Positions 22,245-33,147 of a stretch of DNA of 64,000 nt are shown in pieces; position 1 is the first letter of the stretch, and each line of letters starts with the position of its first letter. The DNA is from Pseudo-nitzschia pungens (lineage: Eukaryota > Bacillariophyta > Bacillariophyceae > Bacillariales > Bacillariaceae), in contig CM074763.1 of the NCBI GenBank assembly GCA_037355855.1, positions 2,170,001 through 2,234,000 of the forward strand. Direction: 5' to 3'. The notes beneath the pieces are model-generated. The model saw nothing but the letters and a program-made list of their open reading frames with translations, was not told the origin of the DNA and did not search any database. The translations under genes were made by a program, and so were the position numbers.

Positions 22245-23688
22245 ATGAGCAGCAGCAGCAGCAGCAGCACCGAACTCCTCGACGAATACTACGCTCTCTT
22301 GGTCGAAGCAGCGACCGGAACCGATGCCGGCGACGGATTCCGTCCGCTCGATACCGCCACGATCTCCTGGAACGGCAGCGGCGGCGGTAGCGCCGAGAGC
22401 GAAGGGACCGAGAAACCCATTTCGTCCGCCGACACGCTGGTCGTCGTCGACATGCAACACGACTTTTTGCCGGGCGGCGCCTTTGGGGTCCACGAGGGGG
22501 ACGCCACGATCGAAGGGATTTGCGACCTGATTCAGAAATTCCACGGGGCCGGTACGTTTTGTATCGTAATGTGTCGCATGGCGTCGCAAAAAATCGCATG
22601 GAATCGCATCGCATCGCATCGCGGATGTGCATACTAGCTTGGCATGAATTCGGTGATTCGATTCGGGTGCGGAAAAGAGTCAACGCAACGAAACGAAACG
22701 AAACGAGCTACTACCATCTATCTACGGGTCAAATCTGGAATTGCGGTTTGATAATTCGATATGGTGCGACTTGAATCGATTGGTGCTCGGTTCGTCCGCG
22801 GATCGTCGCTGCGCTTTCGTTTGATTCGTTTCTCTTCATCGCGCTGTACCATACCCCAAATCGTCATCAACACGATTCACACCGCGATCAATGTTGCAAT
22901 CACCATCTACTACTAACTCACCATGACAATCGTTGTCTTCGTCGTCGTCGTCGTCGTTGTCGTCGTCGTCGTCTTGATTCGCAACTCCAACGCACTCACG
23001 AACAGGAGCCACGGTGATCGCGACACGAGATTACCACCCCAAGGAGCATTGTTCGTTCAACACACACGGAGGACCCTTTCCGCCGCACTGCATCATGGGA
23101 ACCCACGGCAGTCTCCTCCATCCCCGAATCGCCGAAACCCTCCAGCCGTTGCTGCAATTGGCCAACGACGATACCGGCGGTGGGGGCGACGACGACGACT
23201 CGACCAACCGCAACACCCACGTCGTCTACAAGGGATTTTTTGCCGGCGTGGAATCCTTTGGCGGGTTTCCCTACGACACCTCCAACGACGAGTGGAAGGA
23301 CCGCCTCTCCCATGTCTCCGAGGAAGCGATCGAGTGGAGCGGGGCCTGGGCCCTGCGGGCATCCGCCATTGGCAGCGATGCCAACGCCCCCCCGGACGTC
23401 ATGTCCTTGCTGAACAAGAAACCCTGCCTGGACCTCCTGCCGAAGGAGAGCGGCGGCCGCGTCTTTTGCTGCGGCCTGGCCATGGACTACTGCGTCCTGG
23501 ACACGGCCGTGAATTTTGTGCGACAAACCGCCAGCGGCCCCGGCGCCTGCTTTCTGGTGAAGGACCTCACGCGCGCGGCGAGGGTTCCCGGTCTGGGATG
23601 CTTCGGGAGCGGTTTCCTGACGGATCCGAACGTCTTGATGGAGAAGCTTGCCAGCAACAAGATACGGATGGCGCGATTCGTGGAGTGA
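22245..23688 (+). CDS. Nicotinamidase / isochorismatase-family amidohydrolase, two exons
   Basis: Exon 1 is 22245-22551 and exon 2 is 23006-23688. The 454-bp intron is G|GTACGT...ACAG|GAG, phase 1, giving 329 residues. By homology it converts nicotinamide to nicotinate plus ammonia in NAD salvage. Visible signatures are the catalytic Asp69 in VVVDMQHDF, the metal-binding DYHPKEH (Asp111, His113, His117), the PFPPHCIMGTHGS loop, a candidate catalytic Lys in VVYKGF, and nucleophile Cys265 in MDYCVLDTAV. The N-terminus has a Ser run, then a Gly/Ser linker (about 45-58) inside the first domain part. The acceptor is CAGGAG, so a second AG three bases on would remove one residue. No clear targeting signal is seen. 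The insertion DDTGGGGDDDDSTN (about 135-150) is species-specific low complexity. Confidence 0.88.
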
Positions 23689-24175
23689 GTGAGTGAGAGA
23701 GTGGTTGTGAGTGCGGGTGTGAGTGTGGGTGTGGGTGTCAATGGGAGTGATAGGACACCGGAACGAGCGAAAACGAGGGGGATGGATCTTCGGTGCATTC
23801 GAGATCCGACAAGTATGGCGACGCCCGCGGCTATGAGGACGGCGATGGCGAGGATTTTATGAATACGCCATGGATTGGCATACTTTTACTCCGACGTACG
23901 ATGGCATGCGGCCACCTACATCAGCTAGTTTTGATACAGTATACACGTGAATTGAATTACAAAAGAACAGAGGAGTAATGATTATTGTTTTTGTGCGTCG
24001 ATTTTCAAATCTCTGCACAGGGTCTCGTGTCCCACAGACTGTACTGCTATCTTACGAATGTACGATGTGGCAAGTACGCAGTTGTAGCCAACTCGTGTTG
24101 ATTGATTCGGTCAATTTGTTTGGTATGTCCGTGTTTGTCTCTATCGCATTCGAGTGGATTGTTAGTCTCATTAAT
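23689..24175. other. Convergent intergenic gap
   Basis: It lies between the 3' ends of the nicotinamidase and cyclophilin genes. It holds a GTGAGT/GTGGGT-rich stretch (23689-23740), probably in the nicotinamidase 3' UTR. No gene is seen. Confidence 0.55.
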
Positions 24176-25540
24176 TTAGAGGCTCCCGCAATCACGAATA
24201 GTGACGGACGCCTGGGGTTGTCCAGAATTCGTACCGTAGGCCTCGACTTTTTTGATAATGTCCAAGCCACCGGTTACCTTTCCGAAGACAACGTGTTTGC
24301 CGTTCAACCAGGGGGTATCGGCAGTGCAGATGAAGACTGGAATGGTTCATTCATTCATTTGTTCGTTCGTTCGTTCGTCCGTCCAGATTGAATTTCATTT
24401 CACCGGTGGGGAGCACAAGCGACGCATTGCAGCGTAGTGCATTGCAGTGCAACAACGTGTGATGGTTGTCGTCGGTTACGGAGATTTCGAACCCACCCCA
24501 CAATTACAAACACGACCAAGCAAAACACATCATGGTTAAACGTCATGGTTAGAAAAGCCAGAACGTAGGCATCTGTGCGAGTTGTCTTTCGGAAACTTCT
24601 GTGTCTTCCAGAATGACAGAAGGGCTTTCGTTCGATCGGTTTACAACACTTACATTGCTGTGATTGGATTCGATTGGATTCGATTGGATTCGGTTCGGTT
24701 CGATTCGATTCGTTCGATTCGATTCGATTCGATTCGATTCGATTCGATTCGATTCGATTCGATTCGATTCGATTCATCAATAGGATTGGATTGGATTGGA
24801 TTCATCAAACAGAAATGAGGCAATGAATTTCGTTCCCAAGAAAGAAGACGACAAAGCGTGAGGAGCCGATGATTATTCTTTGAAAATCAACACCGGATGA
24901 ATCCGTAATTGTAACGCTGCAGATCCTTCGCAGTTTTTAAATCCCACGGTCTGCCATTCCATTCGGTGTCTGAACCGTTACCAAAGCATCTGCGACCCCA
25001 TGTGCAACAAGAAATGCTTTGAAATCCACAACGTACCGAACCGTTGGTGTTGGGTCCTGCGTTGGCCATGCTGAGAGTCCCCAACCCACCGTGGTTCAAC
25101 TCGAAATTTTCATCCTCAAAGGTTCGTCCGTAAATGCTTCGTCCACCCGTTCCATTGCCGTTGGTAAAATCTCCTCCCTGGCACATGAATCCGGGAATGA
25201 TGCGGTGAAAGGAGGATCCCTTGTATCCGTCTCCCTTTTTGGTGGCCTGGCAGAGTTGCTTGAAGTTTTCTACCGTCCTGGGTACCGTCGATCCGTACAA
25301 ACCCATCTCGACGCGACCGGCGTCAGCTCCATTGATAGCAATGTCAAAAAAGACGGTATCAGTGATTTCGGCGTCGGTCTTACCGCCTCCCAAGATAGCG
25401 TCAAAGAGTCCGCCGAACATGTTCAAAGCACATGTTGACGTCGTTGCCGAGGCGGACAAATGGGTTTTCGAAACGGGAGCAAAGGCTCCGACGGATCCAA
25501 TGAGGAAGAGGAAAAGGTATGCAGATATGGAGTTCATCAT
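24176..25540 (-). CDS. Cyclophilin-type peptidyl-prolyl cis-trans isomerase, plastid-targeted, two exons
   Basis: Exon 1 starts at 25540 and runs through ...[11 protein letters not shown] near 25037; exon 2 is 24336-24176 ([18 protein letters not shown] to a TAA). The N-terminus is a signal peptide ending in VGAFAP, the diatom ASAFAP-type motif, so import into the complex plastid is predicted. Active-site features are [15 protein letters not shown] (catalytic Arg), the [11 protein letters not shown] loop, and the Trp of [12 protein letters not shown]. The strong donor GTACGT after NGS (phase 0) does not match the acceptor phase (TTCCAG|TCTTC needs phase 1), so the expected NGSQFFICT junction is one base off. 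A weaker donor seven bases on would give NGSVRFFICT. The intron (about 690-700 bp) holds a large GATTC microsatellite. Function is confident; the exact junction is not. Confidence 0.85.
24661..24803. repeat. GATTC/GGATT pentanucleotide microsatellite inside the cyclophilin intron
   Basis: About 24 pentamer units (GATTG, GATTC, GGTTC variants), with a pure GATTC core at about 24715-24775. It sits wholly within the intron of the minus-strand cyclophilin gene. Confidence 0.95.
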
Positions 25541-27484
25541 GGCTATGAAATGTGGAGCTTTGTAAATGTACGGTATCTGTCAATCCTCGATGGATGGAAT
25601 GGATCGATGTCGTTATTTTTTTTAATTTTCAAAGCAAACTACACGTACTAGGTACATTACTGACTACGAAGTATTACACATACAGGTTACACGTAACTTG
25701 TAACTTACCGTATCTCTACCGGTACTCGGTCCCGATCATAAATATCCATCCAACCGAATCATCAACAATCAATCAGCTCATTAATGTATCCGTACTCGTA
25801 CCAGTTAAGATCTTACCGTAACCTTAAGGTTTACCGTAACGTAACTTACTGGCAGTCATCGTCATCCAAAAGGAAAAGGAAAGATCGGATGTCGTGAATG
25901 ATGATCTTCTTCAACCGCGTGTCACCGTTGATTGAATGTGTCGCTTATCGTATGTATCGTATGTATCATAGAAGTTATGATGTAGGACTATGAATATCTA
26001 TGATCCATGATGAAGAATGCTGGTGCTGATACTGCAGATCAAACTTACTTTGAAGACCACCTTACTTTACAACTTTGAAGATAGATTAATAGTTTCATGG
26101 CGGGGCTCATCCGCCATTAATCCGATTGAATATGGAAATAGAAATTACCGCCGCAGTTGCCACGCGAGTAACTTCTTCTTATGCTGCTGGAGCAAAGTAT
26201 TAGAAGTACGAACTACTGTTGCACAAAATTTGAGATTCTTCTTGATTTTCTTCATGATAGACGAGGAGTCCCACTCTACTACTAGTACTACTACTGGTAC
26301 TAGTAGTACCACATCATCATGGATCCCTGGTAAGAGTTGTTACTAACACGCTAGAATAAGTAAGGTTGAATACCAGTAAATAATACTATGAATGTGGGAT
26401 GTGCTGGTGGTTTGGTTTTTTGTGACCTGTACTAGGCACGCCAGAAGTGCATGATGATGAGTTAAAATATCCCAGCATTACTATCGCAATGCCCACCTTC
26501 CTTCTCTATTCCTAGTATTTTGTCAATCCTATTTTACTTCCAAAATGTCAACTTGTTTCATAATTGGAACTTCACCGAATTGATCAACTTCTTGTGTGAA
26601 CCTTTTGGCACAACCCATATCCTGCTGTTGTTCTCTAGTAGTAGTATGTATGACGAGTAATAATGAACAAAGAAGTAGAAAACTTTTCCTCATGCAGAAA
26701 TGATCTTGATATGTAGCCATGGTCGAATCATGAGTCATCAACAATGGCACTTGGAATATGGTAGTATGCCCAACAAGAAACATTGTTGTTGCTTTAGCCT
26801 GTTGATACAAGATGTATGGTTTACCAGTACTAGTACTAGTAGTTCTTGCGCCAAAGCCTGTGCTTACCTGCTTAATCGTTGTTTTCTGCAAATAGTAGTA
26901 GTACTACTATCGGTAGTACGGGTACTAGTAGCTACTACTACTAGTATAACAAAAGCAGTCAGCAGGTGAGTTTCGTTCTCTACCAGTTCGGAACAGTACT
27001 TTGACCTTTCCGATTCATATGTTCTACCAATATGATCATCTTAGCTTGTTCTATGAACATGATCATCTTACCGGAGGATCGAATGATATCTTGATGATGT
27101 TATGAATTATTTGTAGTAGTATTAGTATTTCTATGCATTTTAAATTCTGGGGAAGTGAGTGATGAGTGCACTCGTAGTATATCGATCGAAAACTTCGTTC
27201 TTTCTTCGGTCGAGGCCCCAGTTGTTTCTTTTTCCTTTCGTTTGTTCCCTTCCTCCCGTTTTTTTGTTTTCAACTTTATGGAATAGTTGATGCATCGCGC
27301 CATTTTCTTGGCCGATGATGAACCTTCCAAAAGAGACTTGCTTCTCTTGGAGGCAATAGCTATAAATGTATGAATGGATGTGCGCACGAAAAATGCCTCG
27401 AATGCTGATTTCCTTTTTTTCCTTTAGTGCTGATTTGTCATTGAAACCTATCCAGTTCCCCCAACGAACTACTGTCGTGATTCG
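25541..27484. other. Intergenic, 1.94 kb
   Basis: No gene is supported. It has TACCGTAACCTTAAGG-type words at 25810-25850 and ACTAGT-rich tracts at 26272-26310 and 26895-26943. A short minus-strand ORF (26529-26891) with a signal-peptide-like MRKSFLLLCSLLLVI stretch was not accepted. Confidence 0.5.
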
Positions 27485-29770
27485 TTACAGAAATACACAA
27501 TAGCAGCACGCACCATCGCGCACAAGATCATCCTTGGCCGTCTTCTCTTCTTCATTCCCTTTCTTCGTACGTTTTCCACTTCTGTATGAACTAAGACTGA
27601 ATAATCCCCGAGGTTTGTTTTTCTTCTTCTGCTTTAGTTTCTCTCTAACGTGCCAAGGTATCCGGATGGAGCCATTACGTGACGGAGCAGTAATAGTATT
27701 GTCATCGAACTCCTTTTCCTTGCTGTTCATACTAAGACTGCTCAGACTAGAATCAGCCGAGAAAACGTCCGCACACTTCAAATTTTCATTGCTGTTAGCG
27801 GAAAACACCCAAAACTTGGTGGAATACGCAGCGAAACTCAGATATATAATCGCCGATCCCAATGATAACCATGCGCCGGTGTCCATGTTACAACGGATGG
27901 TCGATCCGGAGAGACAAAACCCATCTTCTTCGTTTCTCGATGAGGAAAGAACCGGTGGAGCGAACATTATGACGAAAGTTCCGCATTGCAATAATCCAGC
28001 TGTCAAAAACCAAATTGTGACGGCTATTTTCCTGAATTTCTCAAACACTGTTTTTCCCGGGTCGTTAGAAGCAGTATTATTGTTGATGCTCTTGCTGCTC
28101 TTACAACAAGCACTTTCTAATACCAATTGCATCACAGCCATAAAGCAAGCGATGGGGGCAAAAACGGAACAATATCGTGCCACGATCCAATAATCGGTAG
28201 AGCCGTCCCTAACATTGCTGCGAAACAAAGCGTAGTCGGTTGCTTCGTCGTAATACCGAAAGCACATGTTGCTGTCTTCTTGTTCGCCTAGTGAATAGGA
28301 AAAGAGTCCCACCCGTGCTTCGGAAAGATCCTCGAAAGGGGAATAGTAACTGAAGAAAAAAGGTTCTTCAATGTCTTCAACCTCGCCATTAATACCTAGT
28401 GTATCATTGTGTGTTGCTTTTTCTTGATCATTATGACTTTGAATGTGCTCTACCTTCTGGAACAAGCCCCCACTTGATTCTTCAATCCAGGCATCAGCTT
28501 CGTCTTTTGGACTTACTCTCCCACGAATAATATTGTGTCTGCTCGAGATGGAAGAAGATGTCGGAGAAAAAGTAGGAGACAGTGTGGGGTGGGACGACGG
28601 ATCTGACGTGGAAGAAAATGTTGGAGTTGACACAAGAATCGAAGTGCGAATCGTAGGAGTCAATGAACGACTCCGTATAGGAGAGGCACTAGGACGCGAA
28701 AAAATATTCTTAAAGGCCACAATCTCATCCTCTCCTTCTGAAATTCCGTTATTGTTGTTGGATTCACTACCATTCTGTCGTACATCGGGTGTTCCAATCA
28801 TGCTGTCCATGGCGATATTTCCGTCTCCATTGTTCGCGTATTTGCTGCTGTAGTATTCACCACAACATCCTTGCTCGTTTGAAGTAGTGTTTGCAACACT
28901 CTGCGGCTGCGATGGCTTGCTTTCCGCTTGGAAGAGTTCTCCATATGCGTTGTTGTTGTTGTTGTTGTTGTTGTTGCTGTTGTTGCTGTTGTTGCTGTTG
29001 CTGTTTTCATTGCCATTCTGTTGTACATAGGGTGTTCCAATCATGCTGTCCATGGCGATATTTCCGTCTCCATTGTTCGCGTATTTGCTGCTGTAGTAGT
29101 CACCACAACATCCTTGCTCGTTTGAAGTAGTGTTTGCAACACTCTGCGGCTGCGATGGCGTGCTTTCCGTTTGATAGAGGTCTTTATTTCGTACGAAAAT
29201 ATTGTTCTTGTTTTGGTTCATTTTTCTTTTCTCACTTCGATGTTTGTTGTCAAAATTGGTTGGGTTGGTGACAGCAAAAAAGCTGTCCTCAAGCACCTTG
29301 CGGGCTTCATTTGCATTGCTAATTGTCTCGTACGTATCTTTATCCTGATACGAAAAGAATTTACAGGATTTGACAACGAGAATCGATGACGTAATAGCTA
29401 ACCCAAGTACGAAACAGAGGCTGACAAACTTGAGAGCGTGCAAGACTGTCTCCTTTTGTTTTTGCTTCTTTTCCAGTCGACGTTGCTTCAGGGCTTGTTG
29501 TTGCTGAAGAAATTCGCGTGCCTCTTCAACCTCTTGCAAAACCTTGCTTTCCAATTGCAGCTCAGACGATTTTGAGGTAAGGCTCTGTTCTATAGAAGCT
29601 TCCATAACGTCTTCCATCTTTCCAGTCTGGGGCGACTTAAAGACTTCGCTTGCTGCAACAGAGAACGACATCGCCTTTTCATTCACCGGATATTCGGTTT
29701 CCACCCACTCTCGCTCACTCCAGATTATTCTCAGTTTATAATTTTCTAGTCGGTCGACGGAATCGTTCAT
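27485..29770 (-). CDS. Four-TM protein with 81-residue tandem duplication and C-terminal CaaX motif
   Basis: 761 residues from the ATG at 29768-29770; an upstream TTG is not a credible nuclear start. No known family is recognised. A cytosolic N-terminus with a probable coiled coil (EVEEAREFLQQQQALKQRRLEKKQKQK) leads to TM1 at about 105-128 (VSLCFVLGLAITSSILVV). A long luminal or extracellular domain is Asn/Ser-rich and contains two near-identical blocks (SQPQSVANTTSNEQGCCG...), offset by 243 bp, or 81 residues. Three further TM segments follow: PIACFMAVMQLVLES, TIWFLTAGLLQCGTFVIMF, and AWLSLGSAIIYLSFAAYS. The tail is basic and ends in CCYCVFL. The last four residues, CVFL, fit a CaaX box with Leu at X, which predicts geranylgeranylation; the extra Cys residues could be palmitoylated. 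Both lipidations are inference. Confidence 0.75.
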   Translation of the reverse strand: MNDSVDRLENYKLRIIWSEREWVETEYPVNEKAMSFSVAASEVFKSPQTGKMEDVMEASIEQSLTSKSSELQLESKVLQEVEEAREFLQQQQALKQRRLEKKQKQKETVLHALKFVSLCFVLGLAITSSILVVKSCKFFSYQDKDTYETISNANEARKVLEDSFFAVTNPTNFDNKHRSEKRKMNQNKNNIFVRNKDLYQTESTPSQPQSVANTTSNEQGCCGDYYSSKYANNGDGNIAMDSMIGTPYVQQNGNENSNSNNSNNSNNNNNNNNNAYGELFQAESKPSQPQSVANTTSNEQGCCGEYYSSKYANNGDGNIAMDSMIGTPDVRQNGSESNNNNGISEGEDEIVAFKNIFSRPSASPIRSRSLTPTIRTSILVSTPTFSSTSDPSSHPTLSPTFSPTSSSISSRHNIIRGRVSPKDEADAWIEESSGGLFQKVEHIQSHNDQEKATHNDTLGINGEVEDIEEPFFFSYYSPFEDLSEARVGLFSYSLGEQEDSNMCFRYYDEATDYALFRSNVRDGSTDYWIVARYCSVFAPIACFMAVMQLVLESACCKSSKSINNNTASNDPGKTVFEKFRKIAVTIWFLTAGLLQCGTFVIMFAPPVLSSSRNEEDGFCLSGSTIRCNMDTGAWLSLGSAIIYLSFAAYSTKFWVFSANSNENLKCADVFSADSSLSSLSMNSKEKEFDDNTITAPSRNGSIRIPWHVREKLKQKKKNKPRGLFSLSSYRSGKRTKKGNEEEKTAKDDLVRDGACCYCVFL
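28771..29173. repeat. In-frame tandem duplication (243-bp offset) in the four-TM gene
   Basis: Blocks 28771-28930 and 29014-29173 are about 95% identical. Each encodes the SVANTTSNEQGCCG/YYSSKYANNGDG/AMDSMIGTP segment. A GTT/GCT repeat coding for an Asn run (about 28948-29003) lies between them and may have mediated the duplication. Confidence 0.9.
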
Positions 29771-31305
29771 CAATCGAAGGTTAGATGGGAACAATCGGAT
29801 TGAATCGGACCGGACCGAATTGCAATCTAACGTTGTGGATGCCCGTTTCTACAAAGCCAGTGATAAGGAGGCAAAATGATTGAGGCTGGTATCAAAAGAA
29901 TTTTCCTCCGCACAATTCCAACCAGCCATATATAGCGAGAAGGTGCACGTGAATGTGACAGGGCTTCGTCAGCATCGATAGTAGCATATGATTTTGTATT
30001 AATGTTTATTTGCGAAAAAAAAAATAGTAGCGATCGACAACAATTTGTGAGCGATTTCGCTAGAATCAACGGAAGCAGATTTGAGACGTAAAATATCTTT
30101 CGTGTGACGGGCTGTTCAAAAAAGCTTTAAACACACTCTTACATTAATGTTACTGTATATTGAAATTGTACAACACTTAAACCAAATTGGCAGTAGAAAT
30201 CAAAAATTATCTATCATCACTATTGTTGGTATTCATCGGTGTACAAGGAATAATGATAATATTATGTGTGTGACATTGTTTGCGCGATCTCTTGCTTCGC
30301 GAATCATCATCATCTGCAGCGCTACGACGCACAGAATTCGCTGAACGATGTAAACTAACCTTACAGTAATTCGTACCGGTACGTAAGGTACAAAGTAGAT
30401 GGATTCCTTCCATACACGTAAGGTAACGTACCAAAACAATACGAAGTAACCTTAGTACTAATATTGAGACAACTACGGTAACTTACTTACAGTAATGTAC
30501 TCGTGCTGGTACGGTACAATACCCCTAAGCTTACATACCAGTTGGGTGCCTACGATTGTCCTCTAGAGGGTCATAAAAAGAATGGGATGACAAGGAGCCT
30601 ATGAGAAAGGTTTACGCGTACGAGTAAGGTTACGGTATTGTATGCCTCCTCTATTTTTTCGACCACATTCAACATACCATGGAAAAAATACATGTGTTAC
30701 GTACGTACTTGTAGTACGTTACAGTAATATTGTTTCGTACGAAGAATTTGGCTAGTTTGGCATTGTACCGTAGTGTCATATGCCTTTCTTATCATGACCC
30801 ATCCAAGTGCCGTATGTGTATCATCAAAATCTTAAAGAACTTCCGTTATCGTAACCTCGGCCGTAAGATTACCGGTACGAATAACATTTACCAAGGGCGA
30901 AAATTTTCAATGGGTCTTCGAATTCATGTTGTGACTTGTGACGCCGTACACGGTACTCAATCGTACGTAACTTACTCCTTGTTCGTAAAATTACGAGATT
31001 TCTCCGCATAATCTTACCGTAAACCTTACCGTAATTACCTTTTAAAATTAAGGCTTGCTCGTCACGTTTTCCTCACTCAACGCGAAAAGCACGGGAAGTT
31101 AATCTTTCCATCCGACGAAAGAAAATTTTCCGTGACAAACGACTCCGGTAATGGCGCTTCGCAGCACTCTTATGAGACTACAGGATCATTATTATTCTTT
31201 TTGAAGACGACGACGACGACGACGACGACAAGAGTCGACGAACCTTGGGAGAAGAAAAGAAATCATCGAAAAACAGAAGAATACGATTAGAAGAATAACA
31301 GTGCG
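29771..31305. other. Intergenic, 1.5 kb, between divergent genes
   Basis: The shared upstream region of the four-TM gene (-) and the dioxygenase gene (+). No gene is seen. It is dense in TACCGTA, GTAAGGTTAC and TACGTAC words between 30380 and 31040. A GACGAC microsatellite (about 31206-31229) lies in the dioxygenase leader. Confidence 0.5.
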
Positions 31306-32748
31306 ATGTACTCTTGGTCCCATCCATTTGAAACAGGACGGCTCGCGGTCGTTCTCGCACTGCTGCTGCAGACGAATCATCCGGTGCTGGCCAGCAAGAA
31401 CGAAAAGAATGACCCGTCGGCATCCTTTCCAAAGTACATGGAACCAGAAGTAATCCGCTACCCGGGCCTGATTCCACCCGATGTTTGCCAGAAATTGATT
31501 GCACTGGGCGAAGAGGCCGGTTTCCCACTCGAGTTTGATTCGATCGACGCCGGTGCCGTGGGGGCAAAAACAAACAACGTCAGTCAAGCCATCGACGTGA
31601 TAGAAGAGGACGGAACGGTAAAGCACCCCGAAATGTACGATCTGCTTGCACCCTACATCCCAAAAATGGCCGAGATCATTCGAAAACAGCGCAATGCAGA
31701 ACTGCATCGACAGATCTTCGACAACGACAATTTGCCCGACCTGGGATGGGTCTTCTTCCGCAAGTATGACCCGGAGAGCCCGCGCAACTCGCTGTACCCC
31801 CACTTCGACTTCAATCTGCACTCCGTTATCCTGGCACTCAACGATGACTACGAAGGCGGCGGATTGTTCATTGTGAAACCAGAATACAAAAACAATCCGG
31901 ATTGGATGATACCTGGGAACGAAGACAATTTGTACAAGGGCCTAGACCGACAAGGAATCCCGATTCTCTCGGATCACCAATTGAGTTACGACTGGGTCAA
32001 CACACGGAATCGGGTGAACACAACCGACGTTGTTTTCCCTCTGCTGAACCAGGGCGACGTTGTCGTTCACAACTACACCGTCTTTCACGGAGTGGCACCC
32101 GTCAAGAAGGGGACTCGGTATTCGATCGCCTTCTTTTTCGACATGGACAATCCCATGATCATCCCTCCCAACTTCGGCAAGTACGATCTCAGAGACGGGG
32201 AGGACGGCGATGGCGAGGAGGAGGACGATGACTACGTAGATATCACGTTGAAACACGAAATCAAGGAGTGTAATCTTGCCACCGGTAAGCTCGAATACAT
32301 CAAAGACAGCATTGACATTATCTGGGTGAGTCCGGAGCAACTCGAGAAGGAAAAGCGCGAAAACAAAACGGAAAAAATCATGCTAATGGATGGCCTCCTG
32401 GACGAGCGGGTCATGGTTGCCGTCGAATTGCTGCTCCCAGGAGCGATCGATAGGGATGAACGGAGCACTTCCGATCAAGTCTATCGAGCGGTCCTGCCGT
32501 ATTTTAAGGACGAAGAAAATGATAGCGACAAAGACAGCGACAGCGACAAAGACGACAAAGACGACGATGGCAAACCACTCGATGATTATTGGGAAGTGTT
32601 GGCCGAAATCAGGATCGTACCGGGGAAAGAAGACTACGAGTTTATTTCATCCTCCATGACAGAGGAGGAATGCATGGCTGCTTCTACAGCAGCTGGTTCT
32701 ACTAGCGACACCACGAGCCGAGACAGGACCGTCAGTGATGAGCTGTAA
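31306..32748 (+). CDS. Prolyl-4-hydroxylase-like 2-oxoglutarate/Fe(II) dioxygenase
   Basis: A 480-residue intronless ORF. A signal peptide (RLAVVLALLLQTNHPVLAS, about 12-30) predicts entry to the ER. The catalytic domain spans about residues 45-285. Metal ligands are His166 and Asp168 in PHFDFNLHS and His261 in VFHGVAPV, with the 2-oxoglutarate-binding Arg271 in GTRYSIAFFF; EGGGLFIV is the usual strand before the third ligand. By family it hydroxylates a protein or peptide side chain, probably proline, using O2 and 2-oxoglutarate. The C-terminal 200 residues (GEEEDDDYVDI onward) are acidic, carry DSDKDSDSDKD-type repeats, and match no known domain. There is no KDEL-like retention signal. Substrate is unknown. 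All catalytic residues are present, so activity is likely. Confidence 0.85.
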   Translation: MYSWSHPFETGRLAVVLALLLQTNHPVLASKNEKNDPSASFPKYMEPEVIRYPGLIPPDVCQKLIALGEEAGFPLEFDSIDAGAVGAKTNNVSQAIDVIEEDGTVKHPEMYDLLAPYIPKMAEIIRKQRNAELHRQIFDNDNLPDLGWVFFRKYDPESPRNSLYPHFDFNLHSVILALNDDYEGGGLFIVKPEYKNNPDWMIPGNEDNLYKGLDRQGIPILSDHQLSYDWVNTRNRVNTTDVVFPLLNQGDVVVHNYTVFHGVAPVKKGTRYSIAFFFDMDNPMIIPPNFGKYDLRDGEDGDGEEEDDDYVDITLKHEIKECNLATGKLEYIKDSIDIIWVSPEQLEKEKRENKTEKIMLMDGLLDERVMVAVELLLPGAIDRDERSTSDQVYRAVLPYFKDEENDSDKDSDSDKDDKDDDGKPLDDYWEVLAEIRIVPGKEDYEFISSSMTEEECMAASTAAGSTSDTTSRDRTVSDEL

Positions 32749-33147
32749 GAATGATGCAGAATTCAGTGAAATGCTTTGGTTCCGGATTTTTGTAGGTTGT
32801 AGTCAAGTAGAGAGGCGGATTTGAAAAAGGTCTTACATTCTCTATGATGTCATACTATCGAAAAAATGTATTGATACAATTCTGTAAAAGAACACATATT
32901 ATATTTTTAAGATATTATACAAAACCATTCTGCATAATACAATCTATCGCTCTAGCTATTAGCTTGGCAAATGAAGGTCCTTCCTTATTTCTCATTCCGG
33001 TCGTTTGATAAATAATAACACATGCAACAACAAACTAGTTTTGCAGATGAAAAATTCGGAACCTGATTGAACTTCAATCCTGACAATTCGTCAAGTCAAT
33101 CATTCAGTCAACGACAACAAGAATGTTCTGGTCGTTGGTTCATCTCT
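32749..33147. other. Convergent intergenic gap, 399 bp
   Basis: It separates two convergent 3' ends. It is AT-rich, with AATAAT/ATATTATATTTT stretches near 32890-32960 that could serve 3'-end formation. No gene is seen. Confidence 0.5.

Noticed and set aside
26529..26891. Minus-strand ORF with a hydrophobic stretch like a signal peptide
   Set aside because: Short, lies in an ACTAGT-rich region, and has no homology pattern; chance is likely.
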